NCBI GenBank assembly: GCA_030762175.1
Contig: CM060843.1
Coordinates: 24,007,501 to 24,071,500 of the forward strand
Direction of reading: 5' to 3'
DNA: 64,000 bases
DNA from: Metallyticus violacea
Taxonomy: Eukaryota > Arthropoda > Insecta > Mantodea > Metallyticidae
Shown: piece after piece, positions 1 through 11,790 of the stretch
Numbering within the stretch: the first letter of the stretch is position 1
Layout of the letters: every line of letters starts with the position of its first letter
The notes under the pieces: model-generated
Told to the model about the DNA's origin: nothing
Seen by the model: only the letters and a program-made list of their open reading frames with translations
Databases searched by the model: none
Translations under genes and position numbers: made by a program

Positions 1-588
1 TTATACCTCCACATTCTATTAGACAGTGAAACACATTTTTCACTTTCCTGAACATAATACATTCTTCTTTAAAATTAATTACAGCTAGTCAATGATATAA
101 TATTGCACATGTGTATTTATGGCATGAAAGAAATATACAGGATTCTTATTATTCTGAATATTACTTCAATAACAAACTTCTCTATAGGGTACTAACTGCA
201 GCACTCAAAACATAAACCAAGATCTTTTGAATATATTGATTGCAAACTGTCGAACACAAATACATGGTTTGGATCATAACTTTTCACTTCTGATTGTGTT
301 TGACCTTATCGAAACCAGAAAGAAAAAAACAAAAGTTTTTATTTTTAATGATTGAATCAGATTAAAAAGTAAGTTAACAAGATAGGATGTTAAATCATAA
401 GTATGATGTTGAACCTTAAGTATGCATAAAAGAGGAAGAAGTGATATATCAGAAAAAGTAAAATAAGTCCATATATTGTGATATATCAGTAAGAGTAAAA
501 TAAATCCAATCATATTGCAAACGGTATATACTTAAATATAATATTTAATTTCATGTTGGAACCAATACAGTGAAGCGACTATTATGTT
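1..588. other. AT-rich DNA, no gene recognised
   Basis: No coding sequence, RNA gene or repeat family that I can recognise. Short minus-strand open frames here are low-complexity and have no motif. Confidence 0.6.
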
Positions 589-810
589 CTTAATTACCTA
601 GTGAGTCAATTTTAATAATCTTATGCTCCACTTACTGTTGAATTATGCAAAACTAGTTTCGCAGACTTTTGCCTGCATCCTCAGACCTCCTGCATTTTCA
701 GAGTCGACTCGCAACTGAGAATGCAGGCAAAAGCCTGCGAAATTAGTTTTGCATAATTCAACAGTAAGTAGAGCATAAGATTATTAAAATTGACTCACTA
801 GGTAATTAAG
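589..810. repeat. Fold-back MITE, 90-bp arms
   Basis: A near-perfect inverted repeat. The left arm 589-678 begins CTTAATTACCTAGTGAGTCA, and the right arm 721-810 is its reverse complement with only a few mismatches. They are separated by a 42-bp loop (679-720). There is no coding capacity. A shorter, internally deleted relative lies at 50631-50760, so this is a dispersed family and not a one-off palindrome. I could not identify a convincing target-site duplication, so the superfamily is unknown. Confidence 0.85.
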
Positions 811-2329
811 ATATATACTTGCTGAAAAGAAAAAGAATCTCAAGAGTTGGATATAATGCCTGCCTGAAGTTAATAAAATAATGTCAAGTGAACTGCATGA
901 AGGATGAACTTAAAAATAATTATGGATATTGAAAATGGAGAACTAAGAAATTAATAATTAAACATCTGGAATTAGCCAACTTATGATTTTTAGATATTTT
1001 TTAAACTCTTTCAGCTTTAATATCAAAATTTAAACCTTCCAGGCTATTGTGTCATGGTTTTCTTCAATGCCAAAGCTTTGTTGACAACTACAGTCAATAT
1101 CATCAATTAAATGCTCACCATAGCTGTTCCCTAAAGTGAATGTTAATTTTTAAAACCAAGCTAAAGCAAATCTTATTTTCTATTCACTAAATGCCAAACA
1201 ACTTTTATTGGTGGTTAGCTCCTTTTGAATGATAAATCTTCTCTTATTCCAGCATGGAAAAACAGAATAATAATTCATATGGCTCTTTTTTTAAATACAA
1301 TAGTGTGATATTTGAGAGGAGGGTTACATAATAAATTAAATTATTTTTACATAAATTTTCTAAAATGCATTAGATTCTAAATTTGTTTGGCAACTTATAA
1401 TCTTATACTGAGGAGAAACCATGAAAAAAATTTCAAGTGGACATTCTTTTATGACCATGAAAAATGAAAGAATAGCAAATTTTAAACATTATGTTCTTTT
1501 CCAGGCCAAAAGTGATGATATTGCAATACTGAATGTGTTTAGAAGCTATTGACAGTGAAGCAACTGGGATAATGTTAATGCTTTCAGGTTTTCATTGTTC
1601 ATTTAACATAATTTACAAATAGAGATCATTTTACTAACACATGAATAACCAAGATAGTTTCATTATCAGGAAACAAGTAGGATACAAGTGCATAACAATA
1701 CAGCACATTTTTGCTGTCTATATTATTTGATATAAAAAGATTAATCATGAACAGTGTTAAAATGTGTTTTTTCATTAATCTTTTGCCAAAACAATAAGTG
1801 TGGAGATAAAACAAAATATAATCAGGTGAAAAATATTTAAAAATGCATGTGCTATTGGTACATGTTTCCAGGTAAATCTGATTGCTTCTGATCTCATTTA
1901 ATTTTAATTAATGCTGAATGATATCTTGAAATTGGAACTGAGAAGAACTGAATCAGAATTTTTATTTGCCTCAAACATGCATAATTGAATTTTTTATGTA
2001 TACTTGCAACCAAAGAGTTAAAATAGAAAACAACTGCATTGACTGTGCAGAAAATTCTGATACTTTCTACTGCAGGCTTTTGAATTATACACTTATTGTC
2101 CACATTAAATGAATAAAGTCTCTAGGCACTGAACATATGTACATTATTTGCATAGGTACAAATAACCATTGTAATAATGGTTTGATTTTGATTTTGAATA
2201 GTTTAGGATATTTTTTTTTATCCAATACCATGCTCTTGTTCTCATGAACTTGTGAGCATTTTCTCCTGGTGTGACGGTAGTGTAATGGACATCTGGGGTT
2301 GGAACACACATAGGGTGCAGTTACTTTTT
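811..2329. other. AT-rich DNA, nothing recognised
   Basis: No supported gene. The small open frames in this stretch lack motifs and sit in AT-rich, CpG-poor sequence. Confidence 0.55.
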
Positions 2330-2530
2330 ACCAGTGGAGATAAGGTGAAGGTGATGTGGTAATGGTGTAATGAAGCCAGGTCCTTAAACCTAGGGGGTAC
2401 CTAAATTAACCACACCATGGTCGCCATAGGGATCATTATATCGAAGGAAATATCCCCATAGCCGATCCAGGATTGAACCCAGCACTGCAGCTATAGAAGT
2501 CAGGGCTCTGACTGCAAGTTTGTGGGGCTA
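2330..2530 (-). mobile_element. Old tRNA-derived SINE-like repeat
   Basis: On the minus strand a B-box-like GGGTTCAATCC lies near 2470, about 50 nt from a tRNA-like 5' part that ends near 2530. A unique-looking body follows towards lower coordinates. This arrangement is typical of tRNA-derived SINEs. I do not see a second copy in the window or a target duplication, so the call rests on the promoter-like box and layout only. Confidence 0.4.
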
Positions 2531-3914
2531 TCCAAATTTGGAAATATTTATGGCTGGTTTAGCAGTTAAAATTGATGCAAATGGTGGCAAATCAATTTTA
2601 CATTTAACTAGAGTTGATAACCCATAGTAGTTCTATTAATATAATCAGTTAAGAATAGTGAAGCCAAGGTTCTCTCACAATTAGATGAAACAGTACTTTT
2701 AATTGACGTTCTTTTATTAACAAATGCTGGGAAAAAAAATTCTATCACAAGCTAATATTTTCATCATTAAATTCCTTTAAATAAATCAATAGCTATAAAA
2801 TCCATTAACTGCAGAGATTTTTCAATGGATTTGGAAAAATTGCCCAAAATCTTGCCATTAATTATTGTGTAAAGCACTCATAATCCATAGAAATCATAAA
2901 TGCAAAATGTGATTACAAGTTTGTATAACTTAGAAATTTACATTCAACAGTATTCAGTGTGCTGTAAATATATAAATATCTTGCATTTAATATATAGTAG
3001 GTGGTGTCTAAAATGATTCTCTGGTAGCATAGTTAAAATGCAAGACTGATTTAAACATACAGCAGCACCAAAGTGAGTGAGTGGCGATCATTCAAGGAGA
3101 ATGCTAAAGACTAACATAGAATACTGTATATATGTAGCTCGGATATGGCAGGGTAGTAGATTATGTCTGTTTTAATTATTGTATGTAACACCCATACATT
3201 TTTTGTTGATTTGTGTTTGTTTGCTAGTTGGTGATGCTGGTTTTAATATGTTGTTATGTTTCAATCAATTTTCATTTTTGCTCAGTCATCAATGGTATTT
3301 TGTAAGTAAAAGTAAAGCATTAGTTTTAAGTAAAAAATAAAATCTTAATATATTATGCAATATTGCACCTATATCTTCAAGATTTGTTCAAAAATTATGT
3401 AAAAGGACTTGACATTAAGAGTAGTTTCATTCTTCATCTAGATGATGGTTAAAAACCAGAATATGTTTATAGATTTTGAATGATATAAGTTAAATTTAAA
3501 AATAGTTATCACCACCTGAGAGAAATTGTTCTTAAGGTGAGGTGATAAAATTGATGACTGTAGTTTACATTTTGTGCTTTAAGTTTTTGTACAAATATAC
3601 AAGTTCTAGTTAATTTGTGTTAATTTTTTTATTGCTATTCCACTTCCCAGTAATCCTCATATTATCCTAGCTTATTTCATTTGTTCATCCGCAATGTATA
3701 TTTTGATGGTAGAATAATAGCAATATTATCCTTTCCTAGTATTGTATTTTTTTTTGTTATATTTTTCAAAGGTGGAGCATCCAAAGATATTGAAGATAGC
3801 TTTAAACTAAATAGAACATTATTGTGAATTAGTGTATTGATGTGAAAATGCAGTACAGAACTTAACTGAATATATGGAGAAAAAAAAATCATCATTAAAT
3901 TTAAATGAATCTGA
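2531..3914. other. AT-rich DNA, nothing recognised
   Basis: No gene or repeat family identified. Confidence 0.55.
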
Positions 3915-4120
3915 TTGCTTAATTGCTATAGACGTAATGTTCTCTTTGCTGTACCAAAGGCTCATGGGTTCAAACCCAGCTGAGGTCAATAGATTTGTTT
4001 GGGATGCAAGAATCTCAAGCACAAGTCCTCTAGGAGGGACTTAAAACCATGTGTCCCATGTTGTAGATTTATGATGCATTAATGAACTTCATACTGGCCA
4101 TTTCATATCCAAGTAATATC
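3915..4120 (+). mobile_element. Highly decayed copy of SINE family B
   Basis: It aligns by eye to the full SINE-B copy at 61090-61396. The B box GGGTTCAAACCC corresponds to GGTTCGAACCC. The body segment AAACCATGTGTCCCATGTTG corresponds to AAGCCGTGGGTCCCGTGTCG, and the following ATTTATGATGCA corresponds to ATTTACGACACG. All five CG dinucleotides of this stretch of the younger copy have become TG or CA here, as expected from old methylation-driven decay. The tail beyond about 4120 is not recognisable. Confidence 0.65.
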
Positions 4121-4984
4121 TTAGCATCGTACTGCATTCACTTGAAGTGATTGGTTGACCCATCCTTCTTACATCTGTTGTTACTAATTGTAATTAAATT
4201 CAAATTTTTTGTATGGTTTGTAAGGACCAAGAAGGAGCAATCACTTAAGAAGAAGAATTACTTAATTGCAACTGTGAGGGAATAAAAAAGAGCCTAATAG
4301 AACTTTCTAAAACCAATTTAAAAGTAAAGATGTTGCAAAATATACTGAAATCTTTCTCTGTGCAATTTTAGAGACTCAAAGATGTAGAAAATTTTTGTTT
4401 TAATTTTTCGATGGGAATATTGCAAATTATACCAATTGATGCAACTACACCACTTCTCAAATCTATAAGATAAGAGCATCACTAAGAGCATTCAGATATT
4501 ATAAGTGTAGTCCATAGTATTATAAAATAATTAAGAATTACTGATGTACTAAACGAGAAATGAAAACTAATAATTCAAATTAAACATGGGGACTTAAAAT
4601 CAACAAAAATTAATTTTGTTTAATTACATTAAGAAAATTAATTTTTTTACATTTGTTTATCTTTAAAAATAAACAGTTTATAATTATGATTTATAAATTA
4701 ATGTGTTGTGCTTAGATTTTCAAAGCTTTTTATTCTTTAGACAAGAAAGTTTTAGTTTGTGCACAGATTTCTAATTAACTGATAATATAGTTGAATATAT
4801 TTTTTTATGTGGAATAAAACACATAATCATAGATGTTGAAGATGGCCAAATTATTGTGACTCTTTCGCTTATGTGACATTATAAACTCAACCAATAAATA
4901 TTATCCACCATAAAGACATAAAGATAAAGATAGCCTATTGTGTCCCTTAAGATCAAAGGCCTCCTAACAAGTAGGGAAAGCTCG
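4121..4984. other. AT-rich DNA, nothing recognised
   Basis: No gene or repeat family identified. Confidence 0.55.
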
Positions 4985-6078
4985 TTTTTTCCTAACGTGG
5001 TGAGCTATTCCAAGCTAGTTGTTCATATGCTGTTTAAGACACTGACTGGTTTGTTCTTTGGCTATTCCATTTCTCACTGCACTAGTTGCTTCTTGAGAGA
5101 TTTCCATTTTTCTCTTCTTCGTGCCACTCTTAAACCATCTGGACCTGCATGTACCTTGAAGAGGTCTCCATCTTCTTCTGGGTCTGCCTTGTGTCCTTTT
5201 TCCTATCTGGGGGTCCCACAAGGAGGTCTTGTAGGACCATCTATTGTCCTGCATTCTTACGACATGACTGTCCCATTGGCATTTGCTTCTGGTAACTATT
5301 TGTGCAATGTCTGTTGTCTAAGATTACTGATTTTTTAATACTATAGCTATTTTGTCCCTCCCTGTTACTCCCAGGATCTTGCTTTGCATTTTTATTTGGC
5401 ATATTTGAATGTTGTCCTTCTCTTAGTGACCATGTCTGGCTCCCATATAGTAATACAGGGTATACACAGGTTTCAAGCGTCTGGAATCTGATTTTCTTAG
5501 TTAGTGTTTGGTCTAACAATATAAACTTATGGACCCAAAATGCTCTCCAGGTTAATGAGATCCTTCTTTGTACTTATTTTATCTTATCCATTTTATCATG
5601 GAAGGAATTCTGTTGTCCTAGGTATGTATGTGAGAACTGTTCCATCTATTTTTATTAGGTTTCAGATCCGTTTGAAAATAACTGCATCTTCAGTTTGTTT
5701 AGTGCAATTTTTGCTATGCTCATATAATTGTTCCAGCATAATTTGTAGTAGTTTTGGTGTTTTGGCGAATAAAACCACATCATTGGCAAATCTTAGATTT
5801 GTTAGTCGACTGCCATTTATGTTGATTCCAAAATTGTGATGCCAGTTCATTTTTCCAAATATATGCTCCATTATGCAAGTGAAGAGTTTGGGAGAGATTG
5901 GATTGCTATACAATGTATATATTATTATATGTATAAGTACATTGCTCACCAGGAAATCTAATATAAATATATGCAGCCGTTGTTTCTTTGATTTTTTAAT
6001 TAGGTCAAAATATGTATCTCCTTCTATAAAGGGCATTATATTTTTGTTCTGTTCTTTTCCCAGAAGTATTGCCTAAAA
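4985..6078 (-). mobile_element. RTE-type LINE fragment, 3' part of reverse transcriptase
   Basis: Three minus-strand open pieces (5662-6036, 5241-5519, 5015-5254), in different frames, together match the end of an RTE-type reverse transcriptase. Recognisable parts are a PISPKLFTCIMEHIF-like block, a GININGSRLTNLRFANDVVLF block (the YADD/FADD catalytic box, with the first Asp changed to Asn), VYPVLLYGSQTWSL, and a GRPRRRW block near the C terminus. Frameshifts and the catalytic change make it dead. At its upstream end it abuts the inverted repeat of the hAT element at 6079, so the hAT may have inserted into it or truncated it. Confidence 0.85.
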
Positions 6079-8109
6079 CAGTAGTTACCAAAATGTTTGC
6101 ACACATGACTCCCCTTTCAAGAATGAAATTGCTGGTGACCTCTCCAATCACTTTGCTGCTTAATAATCATTAATTTGCAAGTTTCCATGTTACAAGTAAT
6201 ACTAGCCATTGCTGTATTGTTATATAACCTGTGTATGCACTTTGGTATATATTCTTAATAAGAAAGAATGTCATCAGTTCTTAAAAAATATATTGTTTCT
6301 GCTTGCAACAGCTCCTCTCAAGATGCAAAGAAAATGAAATCATAAATATTTTGAAATATATTTACTATTTGGTTTCTTGTGATTGACCACAATATCTTAT
6401 ATACTGTGAAGAATTATCAGCAGAGAGTATGAAACCTAAGCACATAAGGCATCTTACTACTATCCATTCCTATCTAAAGCATAAATCTGTCGCCTTCTTT
6501 TGGAAGAAATGTGGTGCTATCTACAGTCAAAGGACAAATATTACTCTAGTAAGAAATGTTAACCAGAAATTACTTTACTCCTCTCATCTTGTTTTATTAA
6601 TAGTAGCTAAATCATGTATGCCACATACATTGCTGAAACATTACTACTTCCCTCGGCAATAGACATTGTATCCTGAGGATGCAATAAATTAAATTTAACA
6701 AAATTATGTAATAACACTGACTCAAAAAGGATTTATGAAAAGGAGGAAGAGTGAATTTTTTAATTTGATGAGTCCAATGACGTCGAGCATCGTGTACAGT
6801 TTTTATGTTTTGCAAATTAAGAATAAGAAGGATCAAAAAAGAGGATATTTTGTTTTTCAAACCTGCAACTTGTAACTTTAATAACAAGTGTTTATGTGAC
6901 ACTTTCTATGAATCTACACAACATTTTGAAATTAACTGGAAAATATGTATTTGTATATGTACTGATGGAGAAATAGTGATCTTGTGAAACAGCTCCAATC
7001 TAATATTATGCCAAACACTATATGGATAAATTTCTTCCTTCATTGGCAAGCTTTAGCACTAAAAAGAGAATGCCACGTCAATTGTAAGAAGTTCTTGACA
7101 TTGCTAAATTGGTCAACTTCATTAAAAGTTGGAAAACTGACTGTTTACTTCTTTTTATGAAGAAATGAGAGTATTACATAAACGATTTCTCTTCCATATC
7201 AAAGTCTGCTGGCAATCTGTTAACCATACTGTTTGAGCTGAGATATGAAGCCCTCTTATCTGCCAATCATTAATTTGCTAAACTCTTAAGGTATTCTTTG
7301 TTGTTGCAACTAGCCTACTAGTTGACATATTTACTCATCTCATCGAGCTAAAAGCTACATGGTTTAGAGGGAGGAACAAAATATTCTTCGCGCACAAGAT
7401 AAAATTATTGCCTTCAATAAAAAAGTTAAAATTTGGGTTAATCATACTGTAAATAGAGATTTGAGTAATTTTCCATCACAGACTGAATTTATTGATTCCA
7501 TATCAGCATTTGGGGATGAATTAGCCAATTTAAAATTATCAACAGTGCACTTACAGGAACTTATAAATCAATTACAAGACTACATTCCCTCAATTAATAA
7601 TTTAGGCCTACAATGAATAGATCAATCATTTAATGAAACAACTGTGGAAATTGCAGACTTAATAGCAAAGTTGCAGGAAGAATTAGTTGAGCTTTCTTCA
7701 GATCAAAATTGAAAGCTAACTTTTAAGAAGGAATATATGAATTGACTCTGAACAGTCAGAATGACACTTAGAAACCCCTTATCTGGTGTCTGCTGTACTG
7801 AAAGTGCTTATTCCTTTCCATCCTCATATCTTTGCAAAATTGGATTTTCCTCAATTGTGAACATCAAGACTAAATCTAGGAATAAACTCTAGTTACAAAG
7901 CAATTTATAGTGCGTGTAACTATATACAATAGGAGATGGATGATTAATTAACAGTAAACAGGCCAACACTTCTCACTGATCATTCTGGAACGTAGTGTAA
8001 TAATTAATAATTTAAGAGCATTTATTCTGTACATTTACATGAAATAGTATGTTTCTTAAAAGTAGTACATTGAACTGTTACTTTCAGCTTACCTCATTGC
8101 TATAGTAAA

Positions 8110-8145
<36 letters not shown>

Positions 8146-8234
8146 GTTATTAAATGAAAAATATTCACTGTGATCCCCCAGATAGCATTCCAGAATTACC
8201 TTATGGTCCTCAACCCACAATTTGGGAAGCACTG
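6079..8234 (+). mobile_element. Decayed hAT transposon (ZBED5/Charlie-like transposase)
   Basis: Plus-strand remnants in family order: MKPKHIRHLTTIHSYLKHK (after the BED zinc finger) at 6429; KEDILFFKP...FEINWKICICICTDG at about 6830-6970; VNFIKSWKTDCLL and a coiled KVKIWVN...FPSQTEFID stretch near 7090-7480; and LCKIGFSSIVNIKTKSRNKL at about 7835-7895, the hAT C-terminal dimerisation block. Many stops and frameshifts interrupt it, so it is a pseudogene. Imperfect terminal repeats CAGTAGTTACCAAA (6079) and TTTGGGAAGCACTG (ending 8234) fit hAT ends. The 8-bp flanks do not match, so the exact boundaries are tentative. The element lies in the CpG-poor part of the window. Confidence 0.85.
8109..8145. 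repeat. (ATT)n microsatellite
   Basis: About 12 tandem ATT units inside the 3' non-coding part of the hAT relic. Confidence 0.95.
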
Positions 8235-8869
8235 ATGATACTTAGCAGAAGTAAGCAGTAGCAAGCAGTAGCTGTGCACATTTCAGTAAAATTCGTATTG
8301 ATTTCTTTTCCCAAACGCATTCTAAAAACTCAAGATAAAATCACAGCAGCTATAAATTACACTCACAATAAAGAACAAGTCAGATAATCGTGTAATTTGT
8401 AAAATAGTTTCAAATCAAAGAGTAAGAAATGTTTGTATTCTTTAACCTCCAAAGAACATAGGAGTTTTGTTTCAGTAGGTATAGAAAGTGACACAAATAA
8501 AGATAGTACATTTGTATTTCATTGGTGTTCACATAAAAGTGAACAGGTGTAACTTTTCACATGTCACTCATGCTGCTTTGCATTTGACCACCTCAATTTT
8601 ATAATTTCGATTACTTATTTATATAAGTAACATGTACGTCACCTGGAAATTGCTGGGTGATTTTGTGAAATCCTGCTCCAACACGTTTTTTGTTATTTCC
8701 TCTTTGAAGTTTCTGGATAGGACTGGCAGGTGAGTAGGAGAAGACTTTTACGGCTGGACTTGATAGCTTTCGGATATTCTCTCATTCCTGACCTCTTCAT
8801 TCTTTTACTTACGAGAAGTGTCTCTTTCAGCATCTAAATGTTGGCATCAGGAAGCAAATAATAAATTTT
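8235..8869. other. No gene recognised
   Basis: Nothing supported. CG dinucleotides become clearly more frequent from here rightwards than in 1-8 kb. Confidence 0.5.
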
Positions 8870-9127
8870 TTATGTTTTATTTATTGTCGCTATGACTGCG
8901 TTGGTCTTCTCGGGACGTCTGTAGGTTGTCGGCTGATACTATAGGTTTAAGTCTGTGGGGATTAATGAAATGAAACAAATAAATGGCGTCTTAAGGATAT
9001 CTGATATTCACCTTCTCAGAGTAAGGAAAAAATTTAATAAAAAACAGTTTGACTTTACTGGGACTCGAATCTAGGACATCCGGATTAGTAGTCTCAAATG
9101 CTACCACTGGACCAGGGAGGCTGTCCC
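8870..9127 (-). mobile_element. tRNA-derived SINE
   Basis: On the minus strand, from 9127 downwards, there is a tRNA-like head with A-box-like TGGTCCAGTGGTAGCA and B box GATTCGAGTCC at usual tRNA spacing. A 180-nt unrelated body follows. Head and body differ from SINE families A and B described elsewhere in this window. No flanking duplication was found. Confidence 0.55.
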
Positions 9128-9660
9128 ATTAAATTTCTCTTCATGTGTTTTGGTAAAATTTGAAAGATAGGGCAGGAAAGTCTCATTTTCCTGTCAGAGT
9201 GATATTTTACCGATGTTTATTTTAATATTGATTGAGATGTAGCTATATGCTCGTTACTAATTTGCATACATTTTGTGGCCCAGATGTTTTGAATTTATAT
9301 CAGTAATTAAACAAGTATTTTGTCTGAGGGATATTTTAGACATAACAGCGGGCCCGCTAGATTTTTATTCATTACCAAGCTAGATTATTCAGTAAGTAAC
9401 CAATACTGTTAATGCTTACGTATCTTTAATATAAATTTAATATGTACTAATAAATAATATGGGTGCATTAGTGAAACCTCTCTACATAGGGGTTTCGGTT
9501 TGGTTTATTTGTTTGTTTTTAACTGTCGAGTTCCAGTATGTGCTGTTCCATTCACAAATTTTCAGATTCAGAAGCTTGAAGCCTATGCCTTTGATATAAG
9601 AGCGATTGGTAGCAGAGCATAATTGTTCGCTATTGCTGTATATTTATTTATATAGCAATA
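9128..9660. other. No gene recognised
   Basis: Nothing supported in this stretch. Confidence 0.5.
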
Positions 9661-9905
9661 TATTAGTTTAGTTTAGTTTAGTTCTCGGAGCATCCAGTAA
9701 GTTCGTGAAGCAGCCACAGAGACCTACGAACATTGAACTTGTCATATACAAATACCACAGTAGTTTTCAATCTGTATTTACAAAAATTTGTTTACATCTA
9801 CATAAATAATTACAATAAAAATAAAAAAGAACACTTAGAACAACTCAACCAACAAACAGACAAATCAATCATACAACTTTTATTAATACATATTTACATA
9901 TACAT

Positions 9906-11231
9906 TCATATGTTGTGCAGTATACTATTGTCACTCATATATTCCTTTACAGAATAATAGGCCTTTTTACATAGGTATTTTCTAAGAGCAGATTTAAAGG
10001 AATTATCATTGTTTATTAAGGCTTTTAGGCTAGAGGGAAGAGCATTGTATACTAAAATGCACTCATAATAAATGCCTTTTTGATGGCATGAAAGTGCTGA
10101 AATTGGGCGATGTAGATTTGCTTTTTGTCTAGTATTCTTGTCATGTATATTTTGATTTTGAACAAATTTTTGTTTATTTCTTATATAAAAGTTCATGAGG
10201 GATAAAATATATTCGCAAGGAAGAGTTAAAATTTCAAATTTCCTAAAGAGGTTTCTGCATGAATGTCTACTGTGCGTACCAGCAATTATTTGTATGACTT
10301 TTCTCTGTAACAAGAAGACACGTTCACTTTTAACTGAATTTCCCCAAAATATTAGACCGTACTTCATTATTCAGTTAAAATAAGCATAATAAACTAGTTT
10401 TAAAGTCTTAATTGACTCCAACATTACTAATGCACGTATTGCATAGCATGCACTGCTTAGTTTAGGTATAATAAGATCAATGTGATCTTTCCAATTCAAA
10501 TGGTTATCAATTATTAAACCAAGGAATTTAATATATTTGGTTTGTGAAAGTACACTGTTATAATATCCTATCTGTAATTGTGGATCTGGAGATCTGTGAG
10601 TAATGAATTTCATAACATTTGTTTTATCTAGATTTAAAGACAATTTGTTTGCTTTGAACCATACACACAATGAACTGAGAACCAGATTTAGTTTAATGGT
10701 ACGATCATTAAGGCTCTTTCCATTTATCAATATGCTTGTGTCATCTGCAAATAGAACAGCATTTCCTACATCTTGGATAGATAAGGAGAGGTCATTTATA
10801 TATATTAGAAAAAGAAGAGGACCCAGAACAGATCCTTGAGGTACTCCATGGTTAATCATTCCCCACTCTGATGCATTGTTTTTATTTTTGAAGGGACAAT
10901 TTATCACTACTTTTTGTTTCCTTTTGTCAAGGTAGGATATACACCATTTTAAATATTGGTTTTTTATTCCATAGAAAGCTAATTTATCTATCAGAATTTC
11001 ATGATTGACACAGTCAAAAGCCTTAGCTAAGTCACAAAATATTCCTCCTACATGTGCTCTTTCATTAAATGCAGTTAAAATTTCATTAGTGAGTTTATAG
11101 ATTGCATTTTCTGTTGAAATTCCTTTTCTAAAGCCAAACTGATCACTAACTAGAATATTGTTACTTTCAAGGTAATGGTAAAGCCTATTGTACATTACTT
11201 TCTCAAACACCTTAGAGAGGCCTCTGAGCAA
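9906..11231 (-). pseudogene. LINE reverse transcriptase, main and C-terminal part
   Basis: The long frame 10371-11231 contains LSKVFEKVMYNRL, FGFRKGISTENAI, FCDLAKAFDCVNHEIL (first catalytic Asp), GVPQGSVLGPLLFLIYINDL, the intact catalytic FADD box, KLSLNLDKTNVM and FLGLIIDNHLNW. That is the complete order of fingers-palm motifs of a CR1/Jockey-group RT. One in-frame TGA (10371-10373) separates it from 9906-10367, the usual C-terminal extension (MKYGLIFWGNS...). The frame is otherwise open, so this copy is relatively young. The N-terminal RT part continues at 11341-11769 beyond the inserted SINE. Confidence 0.9.
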
Positions 11232-11326
11232 AATTTGTCGGCCGTTTCACGCCCTGAGTTGAATGGGACACTGATGACCTGAGCTGTTAAAGAGCGTCCG
11301 TAAATAAACCAATCAAAAAAAAAAAA
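11217..11326 (+). mobile_element. 5'-truncated SINE-B inserted in the LINE RT
   Basis: A 110-bp 3' half of SINE family B, with body GAGGCCTCTGAGCAAAATTT, tail ...GAGCTGTTAAAGAGCGTCCG and a poly-A end. It is flanked by perfect 14-bp target-site duplications TCAAACACCTTAGA at 11203-11216 and 11327-11340. The duplication and precise interruption of the RT motif SKVFEK show that the SINE arrived after the LINE. Confidence 0.95.
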
Positions 11327-11340
11327 TCAAACACCTTAGA

Positions 11341-11769
11341 AAATGTAGGTGAAATAGCTATAGGTCTATAATTAGAGACATTTATCTTTTCTCCCTTTTT
11401 GAACAGAGGCCTCACTATTGAGTATTTTAGCCTCTCAGGAAATACACCCAATTCTAAAGATTCATTACACAAGTGATTAAGGGGGGTACTTATTTCCTTT
11501 GCACAGGCCTTTATGACTTTGCTGTTGATCTCATCATAGCCAGAAGAGTTTTTTGATTTTAGTTTCCTAATGATATTACTGATATCTAGTGGGGTAATGA
11601 TAGTGATCAATGAAGACACACAATATAATGACAGTTTGTCTAAATTTATAAATATATTATCTATTGCTGTGCTAGAGTTTTTATCAGTCCTGGTGGGAAA
11701 GTTAATTGTATGAACCATATTATATGCAGTTAGAAGGGAATTCAGTCGGTTCATTCTTACACTTGGCAT
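11341..11769 (-). pseudogene. LINE fragment: endonuclease end joined to RT start
   Basis: The minus-strand frame begins with TAYNMVHTINFPTRTDKNSS and TAIDNIFIN, the C-terminal signature of LINE apurinic-like endonucleases. After about 20 residues it switches to SNIIRKLKSKNSSGYDEI, the usual RT entry, then LFKKGEKINVSNYRPIAI. In intact elements about 100 or more residues separate these blocks, so an internal deletion is inferred around 11620-11650. The frame is broken at its other end by the SINE at 11217-11326. Confidence 0.8.
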
Positions 11770-11790
11770 TAAGAAATCAATGTTTATTAA

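Larger units (their letters stand above)
9661..11790 (-). mobile_element. CR1/Jockey-group LINE, 5'-truncated and internally deleted
   Basis: A non-LTR retrotransposon read on the minus strand. Its 5' end, near 11790, retains only the last part of the endonuclease domain, which runs almost directly into the start of the reverse transcriptase; the normal linker region is missing. The RT follows with all main motifs. The 3' end near 9661 shows a short tandem tail, (TTTAG)n on the plus strand, rather than poly-A. That fits CR1-like elements. The RT is split by a SINE at 11217-11326. Confidence 0.85.

Noticed and set aside
4940..5338. 132-codon plus-strand open frame
   Set aside because: Antisense shadow of the RTE reverse-transcriptase fragment on the minus strand.
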